From CAYPJE01 sp964410945 (GTDB lineage: Bacteria > Fidelibacterota > Marinisomatia > Marinisomatales > TCS56): a DNA stretch of 64,000 bases. The position numbers and the translations under genes are program-made. The DNA lies in contig CAYPJE010000006.1 of NCBI GenBank assembly GCA_964410945.1, forward strand, positions 55,781 to 119,780, given 5' to 3'. Numbering within the stretch: the stretch's first letter is position 1; each line of letters opens with the position of its first letter. Positions 9,229 to 18,186 of this stretch are shown piece by piece. The notes under the pieces were generated by a model. It searched no databases, was not told where the DNA came from, and saw only the letters and a program-made list of their open reading frames with translations.

Positions 9229-9412
9229 CCTTGAATTCCCGGTAAAATTGGGGTTTAATATATTGTTTTTATCCACCAGCCCTGGAGTTATTCTGTTAAG
9301 TTGTTCAAACGAAAGAACATAAGATTAACCACGTAAGTTTAATCATTTTTAGGCGCTATGCCATAAAAAAAACTCCGCAGAATGCGGAGTTTGATTTGAA
9401 TTAAAAATGACC
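9229..9412. other. Intergenic gap between ahcY and the lipoprotein gene
   Basis: Holds the terminator of the ahcY operon (9365-9391) and, between about 9277 and 9360, the presumed promoter of the lipoprotein-barrel pair. I saw no other gene or repeat. Confidence 0.6.
9365..9391 (-). terminator. Intrinsic terminator after ahcY
   Basis: Perfect 8-bp stem, AACTCCGC pairing with GCGGAGTT around a 5-nt loop (9371-9391), followed on the minus strand by six T (9365-9370). It lies 21 bp beyond the ahcY stop and closes the metH-metF-metK-ahcY operon. Confidence 0.9.
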
Positions 9413-10858
9413 CTAATAGCGATAATGATCAGACTTATAGGGGCCTTCCTTGGGAATACCCAGATAATCGGCCTGTTTATCAGATAACCTGGTCAGAGTA
9501 ACCCCCAGATGGTTGAGATGCAGGCGGGCTACTTCTTCATCCAGATATTTTGGCAAGCGGTAAACGCCGATCTCCGGCCGGTCTTTGGCCAGGGCAATCT
9601 GGGCCAGTACCTGATTGGTAAACGAATTCGACATCACAAAGCTGGGGTGCCCGGTGGCACACCCAAGATTGACCAGCCGCCCTTCCGCCAGCATGATTAT
9701 CTGATGTCCGTCGCTGAAGGTATACTTGTCAACCTGCGGTTTGATTGTCTCGCGTTTGATAGTAGGATCAACATTCAACGGCTCAACCTGGATCTCGTTA
9801 TCGAAATGCCCGATATTGCAGACAATGGACTGATCATTCATTTTCTTCATGTGTTCCAGGGTGATAACGTCAATATTGCCGGTAGCGGTAACAAAGATAT
9901 TACCTTCCTCCAAGGCCTGTTCCACGGTTACTACCTTGTAACCTTCCATGGCAGCCTGCAGGGCACAGATCGGGTCGATTTCCGTTACCAGAACTTTAGC
10001 CCCGTATCCCCGCATGGACTGGGCACAACCCCGCCCAACATCGCCATAACCACAGACAACCACTGTTTTTCCTGCAATCATCACATCGGTGGCCCGCTTG
10101 ATGCCATCGGCCAGGGATTCACGGCAACCGTAAATATTATCAAATTTGGATTTTGTTACCGAATCATTCACATTGTAAGCCGGGAATAAGAGAGCACCTT
10201 TTTCAGCCATCTGTTCCAGACGGTGAACACCGGTAGTGGTCTCCTCTGATACACCTATAATCTCAGCAACCACTGACTGCCAATGGCCAACCTCCGAAGG
10301 AATAGCTTCACACAGATTGCTCTCCAGAGCAACCTCATCACCACTCTCCGCCTTCAGTTCCGGAAGAGCACCGGTTTCAGCAAATATTTTTTCCAGTTCA
10401 ACGCCACGATGGATCATCAATGTGGCATCACCACCATCATCGACTATCAGCTGGGGGCCTTTGTTACCCGGGAATGTCAGCATCTGGCGGGTGCACCACC
10501 AGTACTCGTCCAGTGTTTCCCCCTTCCAGGCAAAGACCGGAATACCACGGGCGGCAATAGCGGCTGCGGCATGATCCTGGGTTGAGAAAATATTACAGCT
10601 GGCCCAGCGAATATCAGCACCAAGATCGTACAGCGTTTCGATCAACACAGCAGTTTCAATCGTCATATGCAGTGAACCGCTGATTCGATATCCCTTGAGC
10701 GGTTTTTCCTGGCCGTATTTCCGACGCACCGACATCAGACCGGGCATCTCCTTTTCAGCCATAGCGATAGCCTTACGGCCTGCTTCAGCAAGTTTGATAT
10801 CTTTGACTTTATAGGGTATATCGCTGTCAAAAGGCAGCGGTTTTTCGGTTACACTCAT
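9413..10858 (-). CDS. ahcY: Adenosylhomocysteinase (S-adenosylhomocysteine hydrolase)
   Basis: AhcY splits S-adenosylhomocysteine reversibly into adenosine and homocysteine using bound NAD, relieving product inhibition of methyltransferases. The 481-residue protein has the substrate-binding start (SLHMTIETAVLIETL, then CNIFSTQDHAAAAIA), the NAD-binding Rossmann motif VVCGYGDVGRGCAQSMRGYG, and the usual C-terminal KSDHYRY, whose Lys-Tyr end reaches the partner NAD site in the tetramer. The length is like long bacterial forms with the extra ~40-residue insert. AGGAT lies about 8 nt before the ATG. It is the last gene of the methyl-cycle operon, 9 nt after metK, and should be controlled by the SAM-II element before metH. 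Confidence 0.97.
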   Translation of the reverse strand: MSVTEKPLPFDSDIPYKVKDIKLAEAGRKAIAMAEKEMPGLMSVRRKYGQEKPLKGYRISGSLHMTIETAVLIETLYDLGADIRWASCNIFSTQDHAAAAIAARGIPVFAWKGETLDEYWWCTRQMLTFPGNKGPQLIVDDGGDATLMIHRGVELEKIFAETGALPELKAESGDEVALESNLCEAIPSEVGHWQSVVAEIIGVSEETTTGVHRLEQMAEKGALLFPAYNVNDSVTKSKFDNIYGCRESLADGIKRATDVMIAGKTVVVCGYGDVGRGCAQSMRGYGAKVLVTEIDPICALQAAMEGYKVVTVEQALEEGNIFVTATGNIDVITLEHMKKMNDQSIVCNIGHFDNEIQVEPLNVDPTIKRETIKPQVDKYTFSDGHQIIMLAEGRLVNLGCATGHPSFVMSNSFTNQVLAQIALAKDRPEIGVYRLPKYLDEEVARLHLNHLGVTLTRLSDKQADYLGIPKEGPYKSDHYRY

Positions 10859-10867
10859 AATAATATC

Positions 10868-12046
10868 CTAAGCTAAATAAGTTTTCAAACGATCGACCAG
10901 ATCAGTCTTTTCCCAAGTGAAATTTTCATCATTTCTTCCGAAATGACCATAGGCGGCAGTTGAACGGTACTGAACATGTTTTAAATTCAGATGTTCGATA
11001 ATCTGACGTGGTTTCAGTGGAAATACTTCGCGTACTATTTCAGTCAACCGGACTTCATCTATTTTACCGGTATCGAATGTACGCACACTGACTGATGTCG
11101 GTTCAGCCACACCAATACTGTAGGATAATTGGACCTCGCATTTTTCCGCTAATCCGGCAGCAACAATATTTTTGGCAATATACCGGGCCATGTAAGTCCC
11201 GGAACGGTCAACCTTGGAGGGATCCTTACCACTGAAAGCACCACCTCCGTGTGGAGCGTAGCCACCGTAGGTATCGACAATAATCTTCCGACCTGTCAGA
11301 CCGGTATCGGCATCCGGTCCGCCTTTTACAAAGCGCCCGGTTCCATTGACAATAAATTCTTCATCATAGGGCAATCCGGAGGCTTTGATCACTGGTAGAA
11401 TAATCAATTCGATCACGCGGTCCGAGATGAATTTATGTTCACTGATTTCGGAATCAAATTTGGACAGCATATCATCATGCTGAGTTGCTATAACTACTTT
11501 TTTAATTGCCACTGGTGTCCCATTTTCATATTGGACGGTTACCTGGGACTTGCCATCAGGTCCCAGCCAGGGCAGGATTTCATCCTTGCGGAGGTCCGCC
11601 AGACGGGCGGTCAACTGATGTGCCAGTTGAATCGGTACAGGCATTAATTCTTCGGTTTCACGACAGGCATATCCAAACATCAGCCCCTGATCACCGGCTC
11701 CCTGTTCCTGATTATCTTCTCGTTCCACACCCCGGGCAATATCCGGACTCTGATGGTGCAGAAGTGACATTACCCGTACTTCCTGGCTGTCCATGCCATA
11801 ATCTTCTGAAACATACCCAATTTCCTTGAGGGTTTTCTTCACTACTTTTTCCACTTCACAGAAGCCAGAGGTATTCACCTCGCCAGAGACGATAACAATT
11901 CCTTTGGTGGCTAAAGTTTCACAGGCCACGTGCGATTCGGGATCCTGGCGCAGCAAATCATCCAGGATGGCATCTGATACGGCATCGCAGACCTTGTCGG
12001 GATGACCTTCGGTAACTGACTCGGATGTAAATAAATAGGTACTCAT
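10868..12046 (-). CDS. metK: S-adenosylmethionine synthetase
   Basis: MetK makes S-adenosylmethionine from methionine and ATP with release of phosphate and pyrophosphate. The 392-residue length is standard. It starts with FTSESVTEGHPDKVCDAVSD (the His that attacks ATP is in GHPDK), continues with GEVNTSG, the DQGLMFGYA motif, and has the phosphate-binding loop GGGAFSGKDPSKVDRS. The ATG follows a strong AGGAG. It lies 40 nt after metF and 9 nt before ahcY in one transcript with metH, so the enzyme that makes the ligand sits under a riboswitch expected to sense that ligand. Confidence 0.98.
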   Translation of the reverse strand: MSTYLFTSESVTEGHPDKVCDAVSDAILDDLLRQDPESHVACETLATKGIVIVSGEVNTSGFCEVEKVVKKTLKEIGYVSEDYGMDSQEVRVMSLLHHQSPDIARGVEREDNQEQGAGDQGLMFGYACRETEELMPVPIQLAHQLTARLADLRKDEILPWLGPDGKSQVTVQYENGTPVAIKKVVIATQHDDMLSKFDSEISEHKFISDRVIELIILPVIKASGLPYDEEFIVNGTGRFVKGGPDADTGLTGRKIIVDTYGGYAPHGGGAFSGKDPSKVDRSGTYMARYIAKNIVAAGLAEKCEVQLSYSIGVAEPTSVSVRTFDTGKIDEVRLTEIVREVFPLKPRQIIEHLNLKHVQYRSTAAYGHFGRNDENFTWEKTDLVDRLKTYLA

Positions 12047-12086
12047 CTCTTCTCCTGTATTTCCTTAATTTCGCAAGACATAATTT

Positions 12087-13037
12087 TTATAATAACCGGT
12101 CGATAATATTCGTTACTACGCTGGCATCATTCATAATATAGAAATGAATATTTTTTACATCATTTTCTAGTAATTCAGCACACTGCCGGATGGCCCAGTC
12201 GCGTCCGATTTCCTTGACATGATCAGGGTTGACGCGCACTTCGTCCACCAGCTCGGCAGGCAAATCAACATAAAAATTACGCGGGATATTTGTCAAGTGG
12301 CTGATCCGATCCAACACCTTAATTCCAGGGATGATCGGCACTGTTATCCCGGCATCCTCACATTGCTGTCTGAATTTAAAAAAGTCCTGATTACTGAAAA
12401 ACATCTGTGTCACAATATAATCGGCCCCGGCACTCACCTTATTCTTCAGGTGATCAATATCGGTTTTCATATTGGGAGCCTCAAAATGCTTCTCGGGATA
12501 GCCCCCGACACCAACACAGAAATTAGTCGGTTCGGCATCAATGATATCTTCCAGATATTGTCCGCTATTCATATCATTAATCTGCTTTACCAGATCAACT
12601 GCAAACGGATTGACCGTCCGTTCCCGTTCCAGGGGTTTCTGGTAATTGGTTTCATCGCCGCGGATGGCCAGAATATTTTCAATTCCCAGATAGTTCAATT
12701 CAATTAGAGCATCCTCAGTCTCTTCCCTTGTAAAACCGCGACATAACAGGTGAGCCACGGTGTCGATCTTAAAACGATTCTGGATGATGCCACAGATACT
12801 GATGGTCCCCGGGCGTTTTTTTCGCACCCGACGCATTATAGTACCATTTTTCTGCTCCTCATATTGAGCTTCCGCCGAATGGCTGGTCACATCAATATAT
12901 GGTGGATCATAGGGCTGCAGCTGCTTGACAATATCAATTATTTCCTGAGCACTTTTCCCACGCGGAGGTGGAATAATCTCATAGCTGAAAAGTGGATTAT
13001 TTGCTTTTTCAATATGTTCGATTACTTTCATTCTCAA
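12087..13037 (-). CDS. metF: Methylenetetrahydrofolate reductase
   Basis: MetF reduces 5,10-methylene-tetrahydrofolate to 5-methyl-tetrahydrofolate with FAD, feeding MetH. The 316-residue TIM-barrel protein has the N-terminal FSYEIIPPPRGKS strand, PPYIDVTSHS, NILAIRGDE, the substrate loop TNFCVGVGGYPEKH, and QMFFSNQDFF, all in the usual order. The gene starts 9 nt after the metH stop. It lacks the long C-terminal regulatory domain of eukaryotic enzymes, as expected for bacteria. IPPPRG in place of the common FFPPRT-type start resembles the variant in FCB bacteria. Confidence 0.95.
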   Translation of the reverse strand: MRMKVIEHIEKANNPLFSYEIIPPPRGKSAQEIIDIVKQLQPYDPPYIDVTSHSAEAQYEEQKNGTIMRRVRKKRPGTISICGIIQNRFKIDTVAHLLCRGFTREETEDALIELNYLGIENILAIRGDETNYQKPLERERTVNPFAVDLVKQINDMNSGQYLEDIIDAEPTNFCVGVGGYPEKHFEAPNMKTDIDHLKNKVSAGADYIVTQMFFSNQDFFKFRQQCEDAGITVPIIPGIKVLDRISHLTNIPRNFYVDLPAELVDEVRVNPDHVKEIGRDWAIRQCAELLENDVKNIHFYIMNDASVVTNIIDRLL

Positions 13038-13046
13038 TACTTCAAT

Positions 13047-16000
13047 TTAAGGTTTGGATGTATAGGCCAGATAATTTACCAGATCGGATTCAATATCTTC
13101 TTTCGATATGGCGGTTCGGTTGGCAAAATCTGAAATCTGGTCATAATTGATTTTCCCGATGCTGAAATATTTTGATTCGGGATGGGAAAAATACAAGCCA
13201 CAAACGGCGGCGGCCGGTTTCATCATATTACTGTCTGTCAAGCTAACACCAATCTGTTCCTCGGCCTGTAATAATTCAAATAGCAGCTGTTTCTGATGAT
13301 GATCCGGACAGGCCGGGTAGCCTGGCGCCGGACGAATACCCTGATAACGTTCCTGCAGAATTTCATCAAAACTTAATATTTCGTTTTTCGCATAACCCCA
13401 TAAATCCCGGCGGACTGTTGCATGCAGAAATTCGGCCAGGGCTTCCGATAACCGGTCAGCCAGGGCCTGCACAATCGTAGCCGAGTAGTCGTCACCATTC
13501 TGCTGAAACCCCTTTACTAATTCCCCTGCCCCAAACCCGGCACTGGAGACAAAGGCACCGATCCAGTCCGTTTGCCCGGATTCACTGGGCGCAATGAAGT
13601 CGCTTAAACAATACTGAACTTCATGTCCGGCACGCTGGCGCTGTTGTCTAAGACAGGGCAAAACATGCTGTTGCCGATTATCTCCTATAGTATTCTTGAT
13701 GATTATATCATCACCGGCCGAGTTAGCCGGGAAAAATCCGGCAACAACTCTGGCTGAGAGCAGGTTATCACTGATAATCCGATTCAAAATTCTTTTTCCG
13801 TCGTCCAATAATCGTCGGGCTTGAGCACCTGATTCAGAATCAGACAATAGGTTGGGATAACGGCCCCGCAATTCCCAGACATGGAAATAGGGCGTCCAAT
13901 CGATCCAGTCCATCAAATCTTCCAGTGGATACTCCCGGGTAAATAATTCCGGTTTCATTGGGGCCGGTGGAGTATAATTATCCCAATCCAACTTTAGCCG
14001 ATTCTCTCTTGCTGTTGCTAACGGCAACAACTGTCGCTTACGATCAGATTTTAACCTGGTCTTACGCAGTTTTTCGTAAACCTCACTAGTCTCGATAATA
14101 ATATTTTTCTTCTTATCATTGTCCAGTAAAGCGTTGACCAGACCCACACTTTGGGAAGCATCTTTAACCTGGATGACAGGCCCACTGTATCCGGGATCAA
14201 TTTTTATGGCGGTATGCATTTTCGACGTTGTGGCACCACCAATCAACAAAGGAATTGTGAAATTCTGTCGTTCCATCTCCCGGGCCAGAACAGCCATTTC
14301 ATGCAACGATGGTGTTATCAAACCGCTCAAGCCAATTATATCAGCCTTATTTATTTTTGCTTCATCCAAAATCCTGTGAGCCGGTACCATCACACCCAGA
14401 TCGATAATCTTATAGTTATTGCATCCCAGTACAACACTTACGATATTTTTACCAATATCGTGGACATCACCTTTAACGGTAGCCAGTAATATGACACCCA
14501 GATGCTCTGCGACTATCCCAGTTCTCTTTCGTTCCTCTTCAATGTACGGAATCAGACAAGCCACAGCTTTTTTCATCACCCTTGCACTGCGCATCACCTG
14601 GGGTAAAAACATTTTCCCGGCGCCAAACAAATCGCCAACGATTTGCATTCCCCCCATTAATGGTCCCTCAATAACTTTTAAGGCACTACCTATTTTCTGA
14701 CGTACTTCATCAACATCATCTTCGATATACTCAGCCAGGCCTTCAACCAGGGAATAACGCAAACGACCTTCTACATCTTGATTCCGCCATTCGGATTCCG
14801 CCAGCCCCTGCTTCCTGATCTTCGAGACACTATGAGCAAGATCAGTCAATCGTTCAGTGGCATCGGTGCGGCGGTTCAAAATCACATCCTCTGCTGCCTG
14901 CCGCAAATCCGTGGGAAGGTCATCGTAGACAGCCAACTGCCCGGCATTAACAATCCCCATATCCATACCGGCCCGAATGGCATGGTACAAAAAGACCGAA
15001 TGCAATGCTTCACGGACTGGATTATTTCCCCGGAATGAAAACGACAGATTGCTAACGCCGCCACTGATCAGTGAGCATGGAAATTCAGTTTTCAGGGTCC
15101 GGCAGGCTTCGATATAATCCACTGCATAATTATTATGTTCAGGTAAACCGGTAGCCACCGCAAATATATTCGGGTCAAAAATGATATCTTCAGGTGGAAA
15201 TCCGACAATTTCAGTCAATAACTGATAGGCGCGCCTGCAAATCGCCACCTTCCGGTCGTATCCATCTGCCTGACCAGCCTCATCGAAAGCCATAACAATT
15301 ACCGCTGCGCCATATTTTCTGATAATCCCGGCCCGTTCGATAAATAAATCTTCCCCGTCCTTCAGACTGATTGAATTGACGATCCCCTTGCCCTGCAGAC
15401 ATTTCAACCCAGTTTCCAATACTTGCCAATCAGAAGAATCCAGCATCACCGGCACACGATAAATACCGGGATCGGAAGCCAGCATACTGAGGAACACTTC
15501 CATTTCCCGGGCTGCATCCAGTAATCCATCATCCATATTGACATCGATAATCTGAGCTCCATTCTCAATCTGCTGGCGGGCAACTTCCAGGGCCTGTTCA
15601 TATTCACCCTGACGGATCAGGCGGGCAAAGCGGGCCGATCCGGCCACATTGGTTCGTTCACCAATATTGACAAAAAGGGAATCGTCCTGGATGTTACAAA
15701 CTTCGAGCCCACTCAGGCGTGTTGCTGAAGGCTGCTTAGTGATATTTCGCGGGGTGATAGATGAAACGGCCTTATCCAGGGCCGTGATATGGGCAGGAGT
15801 TGTACCGCAACAACCACCAACAATATTCACCAAACTATTACCGGCAATCTCACCTACCAGTCGGGCCATGTTTTCCGGTGATTCATCATATTCACCAAGC
15901 TCATTTGGCAGTCCCGCATTGGGATGCAGGGAAACACAGATGTCAGCCAAACCCGCCAGTTCACTAATATACGGTCGCAGCTCATTCGCACCCATTGAAC

Positions 16001-16727
16001 AGTTCAGGCCCACACAGAATAAATCTGCATGCCGGATTGAATTCCAGAATGCTTCCAGTGTTTGTCCGGAAAGAGTACGTCCACTGGCATCGGTAATTGT
16101 TCCCGATACAATTATCGGCAGGATTTTACTGGCTCTTTCAAAAACCTCGGCTGCAGCAAACAGTCCCGCCTTGGCATTCAGGGTATCAAATACCGTTTCA
16201 ATAAGCAGTAAATCGGCACCGCCAGCCAGCAGCGCCTCTACCTGTATGGAATAGGCTGATTTCAATTCATCAAAACTGACATTCCGGAATTCGGGGCGGT
16301 TGATGTCGGGAGAAATCGAGGCAGTACGATTGGTCGGTCCCAATGATCCGGCCACGAACCGGGGCCGATCCCGGTCTTGTGAAGTGATCTCATGGGCAAC
16401 TTTCCGCGCCAATTGAGCTGCTGCCAGATTCATCTCATAACATAAATCGGCAGTATTAAAATCTTTTTGGGAAATTGAGTTGGCCGAGAAGGTATTGGTA
16501 GAGATTATATCGGCTCCTGCTTCACAATAAGCCTTATGAATTGCCTCCACTACGTCTGGCCTGGTAAGCGACAAAATATCATAATTACCGATCAAATCCT
16601 GATGATGCGCGGTGAATCGTTCGCCGCGATAATCCTGCTCGGTCAGCTGATAGGATTGCAGCATGGTACCCATGGCACCATCGAGAATCATTATTCGCAG
16701 TTTTAATATTTCATCTAACTTCTGCAT
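13047..16727 (-). CDS. metH: Cobalamin-dependent methionine synthase
   Basis: MetH moves a methyl group from 5-methyl-tetrahydrofolate through cobalamin to homocysteine. At 1226 residues it is full length with all modules in order: the homocysteine/zinc barrel (about 1-320, with GLNCSMGA and GGCCGTTPAHI supplying three zinc cysteines), the pterin-binding barrel (NIGERTNVAGSARF onward), the helical cap, the B12 domain with DVHDIGKNIV, whose His is the lower cobalt ligand, and the SAM-dependent reactivation domain with RPAPGYPACPDH. The first ATG lies only four bases after the T-run of a terminator and has no Shine-Dalgarno sequence. It heads the operon and is preceded by a SAM-II aptamer. The presence of MetH implies that the cell makes or imports vitamin B12. 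Confidence 0.98.
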   Translation of the reverse strand: MQKLDEILKLRIMILDGAMGTMLQSYQLTEQDYRGERFTAHHQDLIGNYDILSLTRPDVVEAIHKAYCEAGADIISTNTFSANSISQKDFNTADLCYEMNLAAAQLARKVAHEITSQDRDRPRFVAGSLGPTNRTASISPDINRPEFRNVSFDELKSAYSIQVEALLAGGADLLLIETVFDTLNAKAGLFAAAEVFERASKILPIIVSGTITDASGRTLSGQTLEAFWNSIRHADLFCVGLNCSMGANELRPYISELAGLADICVSLHPNAGLPNELGEYDESPENMARLVGEIAGNSLVNIVGGCCGTTPAHITALDKAVSSITPRNITKQPSATRLSGLEVCNIQDDSLFVNIGERTNVAGSARFARLIRQGEYEQALEVARQQIENGAQIIDVNMDDGLLDAAREMEVFLSMLASDPGIYRVPVMLDSSDWQVLETGLKCLQGKGIVNSISLKDGEDLFIERAGIIRKYGAAVIVMAFDEAGQADGYDRKVAICRRAYQLLTEIVGFPPEDIIFDPNIFAVATGLPEHNNYAVDYIEACRTLKTEFPCSLISGGVSNLSFSFRGNNPVREALHSVFLYHAIRAGMDMGIVNAGQLAVYDDLPTDLRQAAEDVILNRRTDATERLTDLAHSVSKIRKQGLAESEWRNQDVEGRLRYSLVEGLAEYIEDDVDEVRQKIGSALKVIEGPLMGGMQIVGDLFGAGKMFLPQVMRSARVMKKAVACLIPYIEEERKRTGIVAEHLGVILLATVKGDVHDIGKNIVSVVLGCNNYKIIDLGVMVPAHRILDEAKINKADIIGLSGLITPSLHEMAVLAREMERQNFTIPLLIGGATTSKMHTAIKIDPGYSGPVIQVKDASQSVGLVNALLDNDKKKNIIIETSEVYEKLRKTRLKSDRKRQLLPLATARENRLKLDWDNYTPPAPMKPELFTREYPLEDLMDWIDWTPYFHVWELRGRYPNLLSDSESGAQARRLLDDGKRILNRIISDNLLSARVVAGFFPANSAGDDIIIKNTIGDNRQQHVLPCLRQQRQRAGHEVQYCLSDFIAPSESGQTDWIGAFVSSAGFGAGELVKGFQQNGDDYSATIVQALADRLSEALAEFLHATVRRDLWGYAKNEILSFDEILQERYQGIRPAPGYPACPDHHQKQLLFELLQAEEQIGVSLTDSNMMKPAAAVCGLYFSHPESKYFSIGKINYDQISDFANRTAISKEDIESDLVNYLAYTSKP

Positions 16728-16730
16728 AAC

Positions 16731-16753
16731 AAAAAAGCCGGAGCTAATCCGGC
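16731..16753 (-). terminator. Intrinsic terminator acting as riboswitch expression platform
   Basis: On the minus strand GCCGGA pairs with TCCGGC around a 5-nt loop and is followed by six T. It sits between the SAM-II aptamer and the metH start codon, which begins four bases after the T-run. This position fits SAM-induced premature termination. The switching model is inferred. Confidence 0.8.
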
Positions 16754-16758
16754 CAGGC

Positions 16759-16813
16759 CTGCCTTTTTAGCTACTTGGTTTTACGTCGGGGCAATATGGC
16801 TCAAATCCCGACA
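16759..16813 (-). promoter_or_regulatory. SAM-II (SAM_alpha) riboswitch before metH
   Basis: The minus-strand RNA has a 6-bp P1 stem (GUCGGG with CCCGAC; 16807-16812 and 16785-16790 on the plus strand), a loop GAUUUGAGCCAUAUUGC, and the 3' segment GUAGCUAAAAAGGC. As I recall the crystallised Sargasso Sea metX SAM-II RNA, its loop reads GAUUUAACCGUAUUGC and its 3' part GUAGCUAAAAAGG, which is identical over 13 bases. The GCC in the loop can pair with the final GGC to make the characteristic H-type pseudoknot. It should bind S-adenosylmethionine and turn off the whole metH-metF-metK-ahcY operon through the adjacent terminator. Confidence 0.9.
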
Positions 16814-16874
16814 GTGTTAAGATTAAGCAGTTTTATTTTATCTTCAAAGCAGTTTCTGCAATAATAGTACCCGT

Positions 16875-17792
16875 TTACTCACATTTCAGATTACCATTTT
16901 CAGCGACTATCTGTCCGGATATTTTCAAGTCGATCAATTGACTGTCGGCGAGTACTATACTGTCGCTCACAGTACAGTTTTCTATCCGGCAATCATCCAT
17001 GATTGTAACATTAGGACCAATGATCGAATGGTTGATAGTGCAACCTTCGCCCACATGCACCGGTTCCCGGAATTCGACATTCTCGTAATTGCGGTGATTC
17101 GATTTTAGTAGAGCCCGGTTAGTATCCAGGCAAGTGGCCGGTACCCCGGCATCATACCATTCTGCCTCACGCAAGGCAATGAATGGATCACCCCAATCCA
17201 ACATCTGAGCCATGGCATCGGTAATCTGGTATTCCCCTTTATTCCGCCGATCATTATTGATCAGTTCGGTTATTGCCTGCTTGATCCTCCGTTCACTCTG
17301 AAAATAGTACAGGCCTATGATTGCCAGATTGGTGGGCGGGTCGGCAACTTTTTCATGAAAACCGACAATTCGTTCCCCTTTAAGCTCGACTACACCAAAC
17401 CGCTGGGGATTTTCAACCGGTAATACGGCAATACCATTTGCAGACAATCCTGACAGATCAGTAAATGGATACCGGTATACAGCATCGCCCAGATGGACCA
17501 GAACCGGTTCGTCTGAATCATCTAATCCCTGCAAAACAGCGTGTCCCAAACCCAATTGATCTTTTTGAACAATGAATTCAAATTGGCCGGAATACTGTTT
17601 CATATGCTCGATAATCTGATCTCCCAGGTGACCGATAATGAATGTTATCCGATCGATTCCCTGGGAGATCAGTTCCGTAACAATATGATCCAGAAGTGGC
17701 TTGCCGGCAATAGGCAGTAATGCTTTTTGAATCCGGTCAGTATGCGGCTTTAAACGTGTGCCATACCCGGCGACTGGGATAATAACTTTCAA
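16875..17792 (-). CDS. Sugar-1-phosphate nucleotidyltransferase
   Basis: A 305-residue enzyme of the glucose-1-phosphate thymidylyl/uridylyl/guanylyltransferase superfamily (NTP_transferase). IIPVAGYGTRLKPHT followed by QKALLPIAGKP is the nucleotide-binding GxGTRxxPxT...K signature; LVHLGDAVYR matches the metal-binding GD region, and GEYQITDAM is also conserved. The last ~75 residues contain hexapeptide-type repeats (GCTINHSIIGPNVTIMDD), a short left-handed beta-helix. It activates a hexose-1-phosphate for glycan synthesis; which sugar and nucleotide cannot be told. It lies 24 nt after hpf at the end of the ileS operon and just upstream of the methyl-cycle operon. Confidence 0.85.
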   Translation of the reverse strand: MKVIIPVAGYGTRLKPHTDRIQKALLPIAGKPLLDHIVTELISQGIDRITFIIGHLGDQIIEHMKQYSGQFEFIVQKDQLGLGHAVLQGLDDSDEPVLVHLGDAVYRYPFTDLSGLSANGIAVLPVENPQRFGVVELKGERIVGFHEKVADPPTNLAIIGLYYFQSERRIKQAITELINNDRRNKGEYQITDAMAQMLDWGDPFIALREAEWYDAGVPATCLDTNRALLKSNHRNYENVEFREPVHVGEGCTINHSIIGPNVTIMDDCRIENCTVSDSIVLADSQLIDLKISGQIVAENGNLKCE

Positions 17793-17816
17793 CAGTCTGG
17801 TTCCCCCATTCTCGAA

Positions 17817-18104
17817 TCAGTAATGTTTTAACTTATCTTTGTACTTTTTAATTCGTGTGACCATTGTGTCAACTGCACGATCAATACTTTTGGTAATATT
17901 ATCAGATGATTCCTTTACATTTAATTTATCGGTTGGGACCGAAACATTGATTTCCACAGAATAGACATTATGCTCATGGGCCAGGATAATCTGTCCCTGT
18001 GTAATCCGATCATAATAACGATTCAATCGTTCCATCTCATTTTCAGCATAGGTTCTCAATTGATCGGGGGCCTTGAAATGACGAGCTGTGAATTCAATTA
18101 CCAT
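17817..18104 (-). CDS. hpf: Ribosome hibernation promoting factor, short form
   Basis: A 95-residue protein of the RaiA/HPF family (beta-alpha-beta-beta-beta-alpha). It begins VIEFTARHFKAPDQLRTYAE, has VEINVSVPTDKLNVKESSDN, and ends with a basic helix IDRAVDTMVTRIKKYKDKLK. HPF binds the 30S decoding centre and promotes inactive 100S ribosome dimers in stationary phase. This is the short form, lacking the C-terminal dimerisation domain of long HPF. It follows the xerC-like gene by 82 nt, an order also seen in other FCB bacteria. That gap may hold its own promoter. Confidence 0.93.
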   Translation of the reverse strand: MVIEFTARHFKAPDQLRTYAENEMERLNRYYDRITQGQIILAHEHNVYSVEINVSVPTDKLNVKESSDNITKSIDRAVDTMVTRIKKYKDKLKHY

Positions 18105-18186
18105 ATTGTATGACCTTTCTTGTTTTGTTTCTGATCATTATAGTCAAAGAGATTATAAACAAAATTTGTACCAATTTTTATTGAGT

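Noticed and set aside
9509..10189. 226-codon plus-strand frame within ahcY
   Set aside because: Long but fully antisense to a strongly conserved enzyme; its sequence is low in typical protein motifs.
15649..16254. 201-codon plus-strand frame within metH
   Set aside because: Antisense shadow of the highly conserved homocysteine and pterin domains.
16875..17792. Assigning rfbA or galU to the nucleotidyltransferase
   Set aside because: Motifs show the superfamily but not the sugar or nucleotide; the C-terminal beta-helix fits several members.
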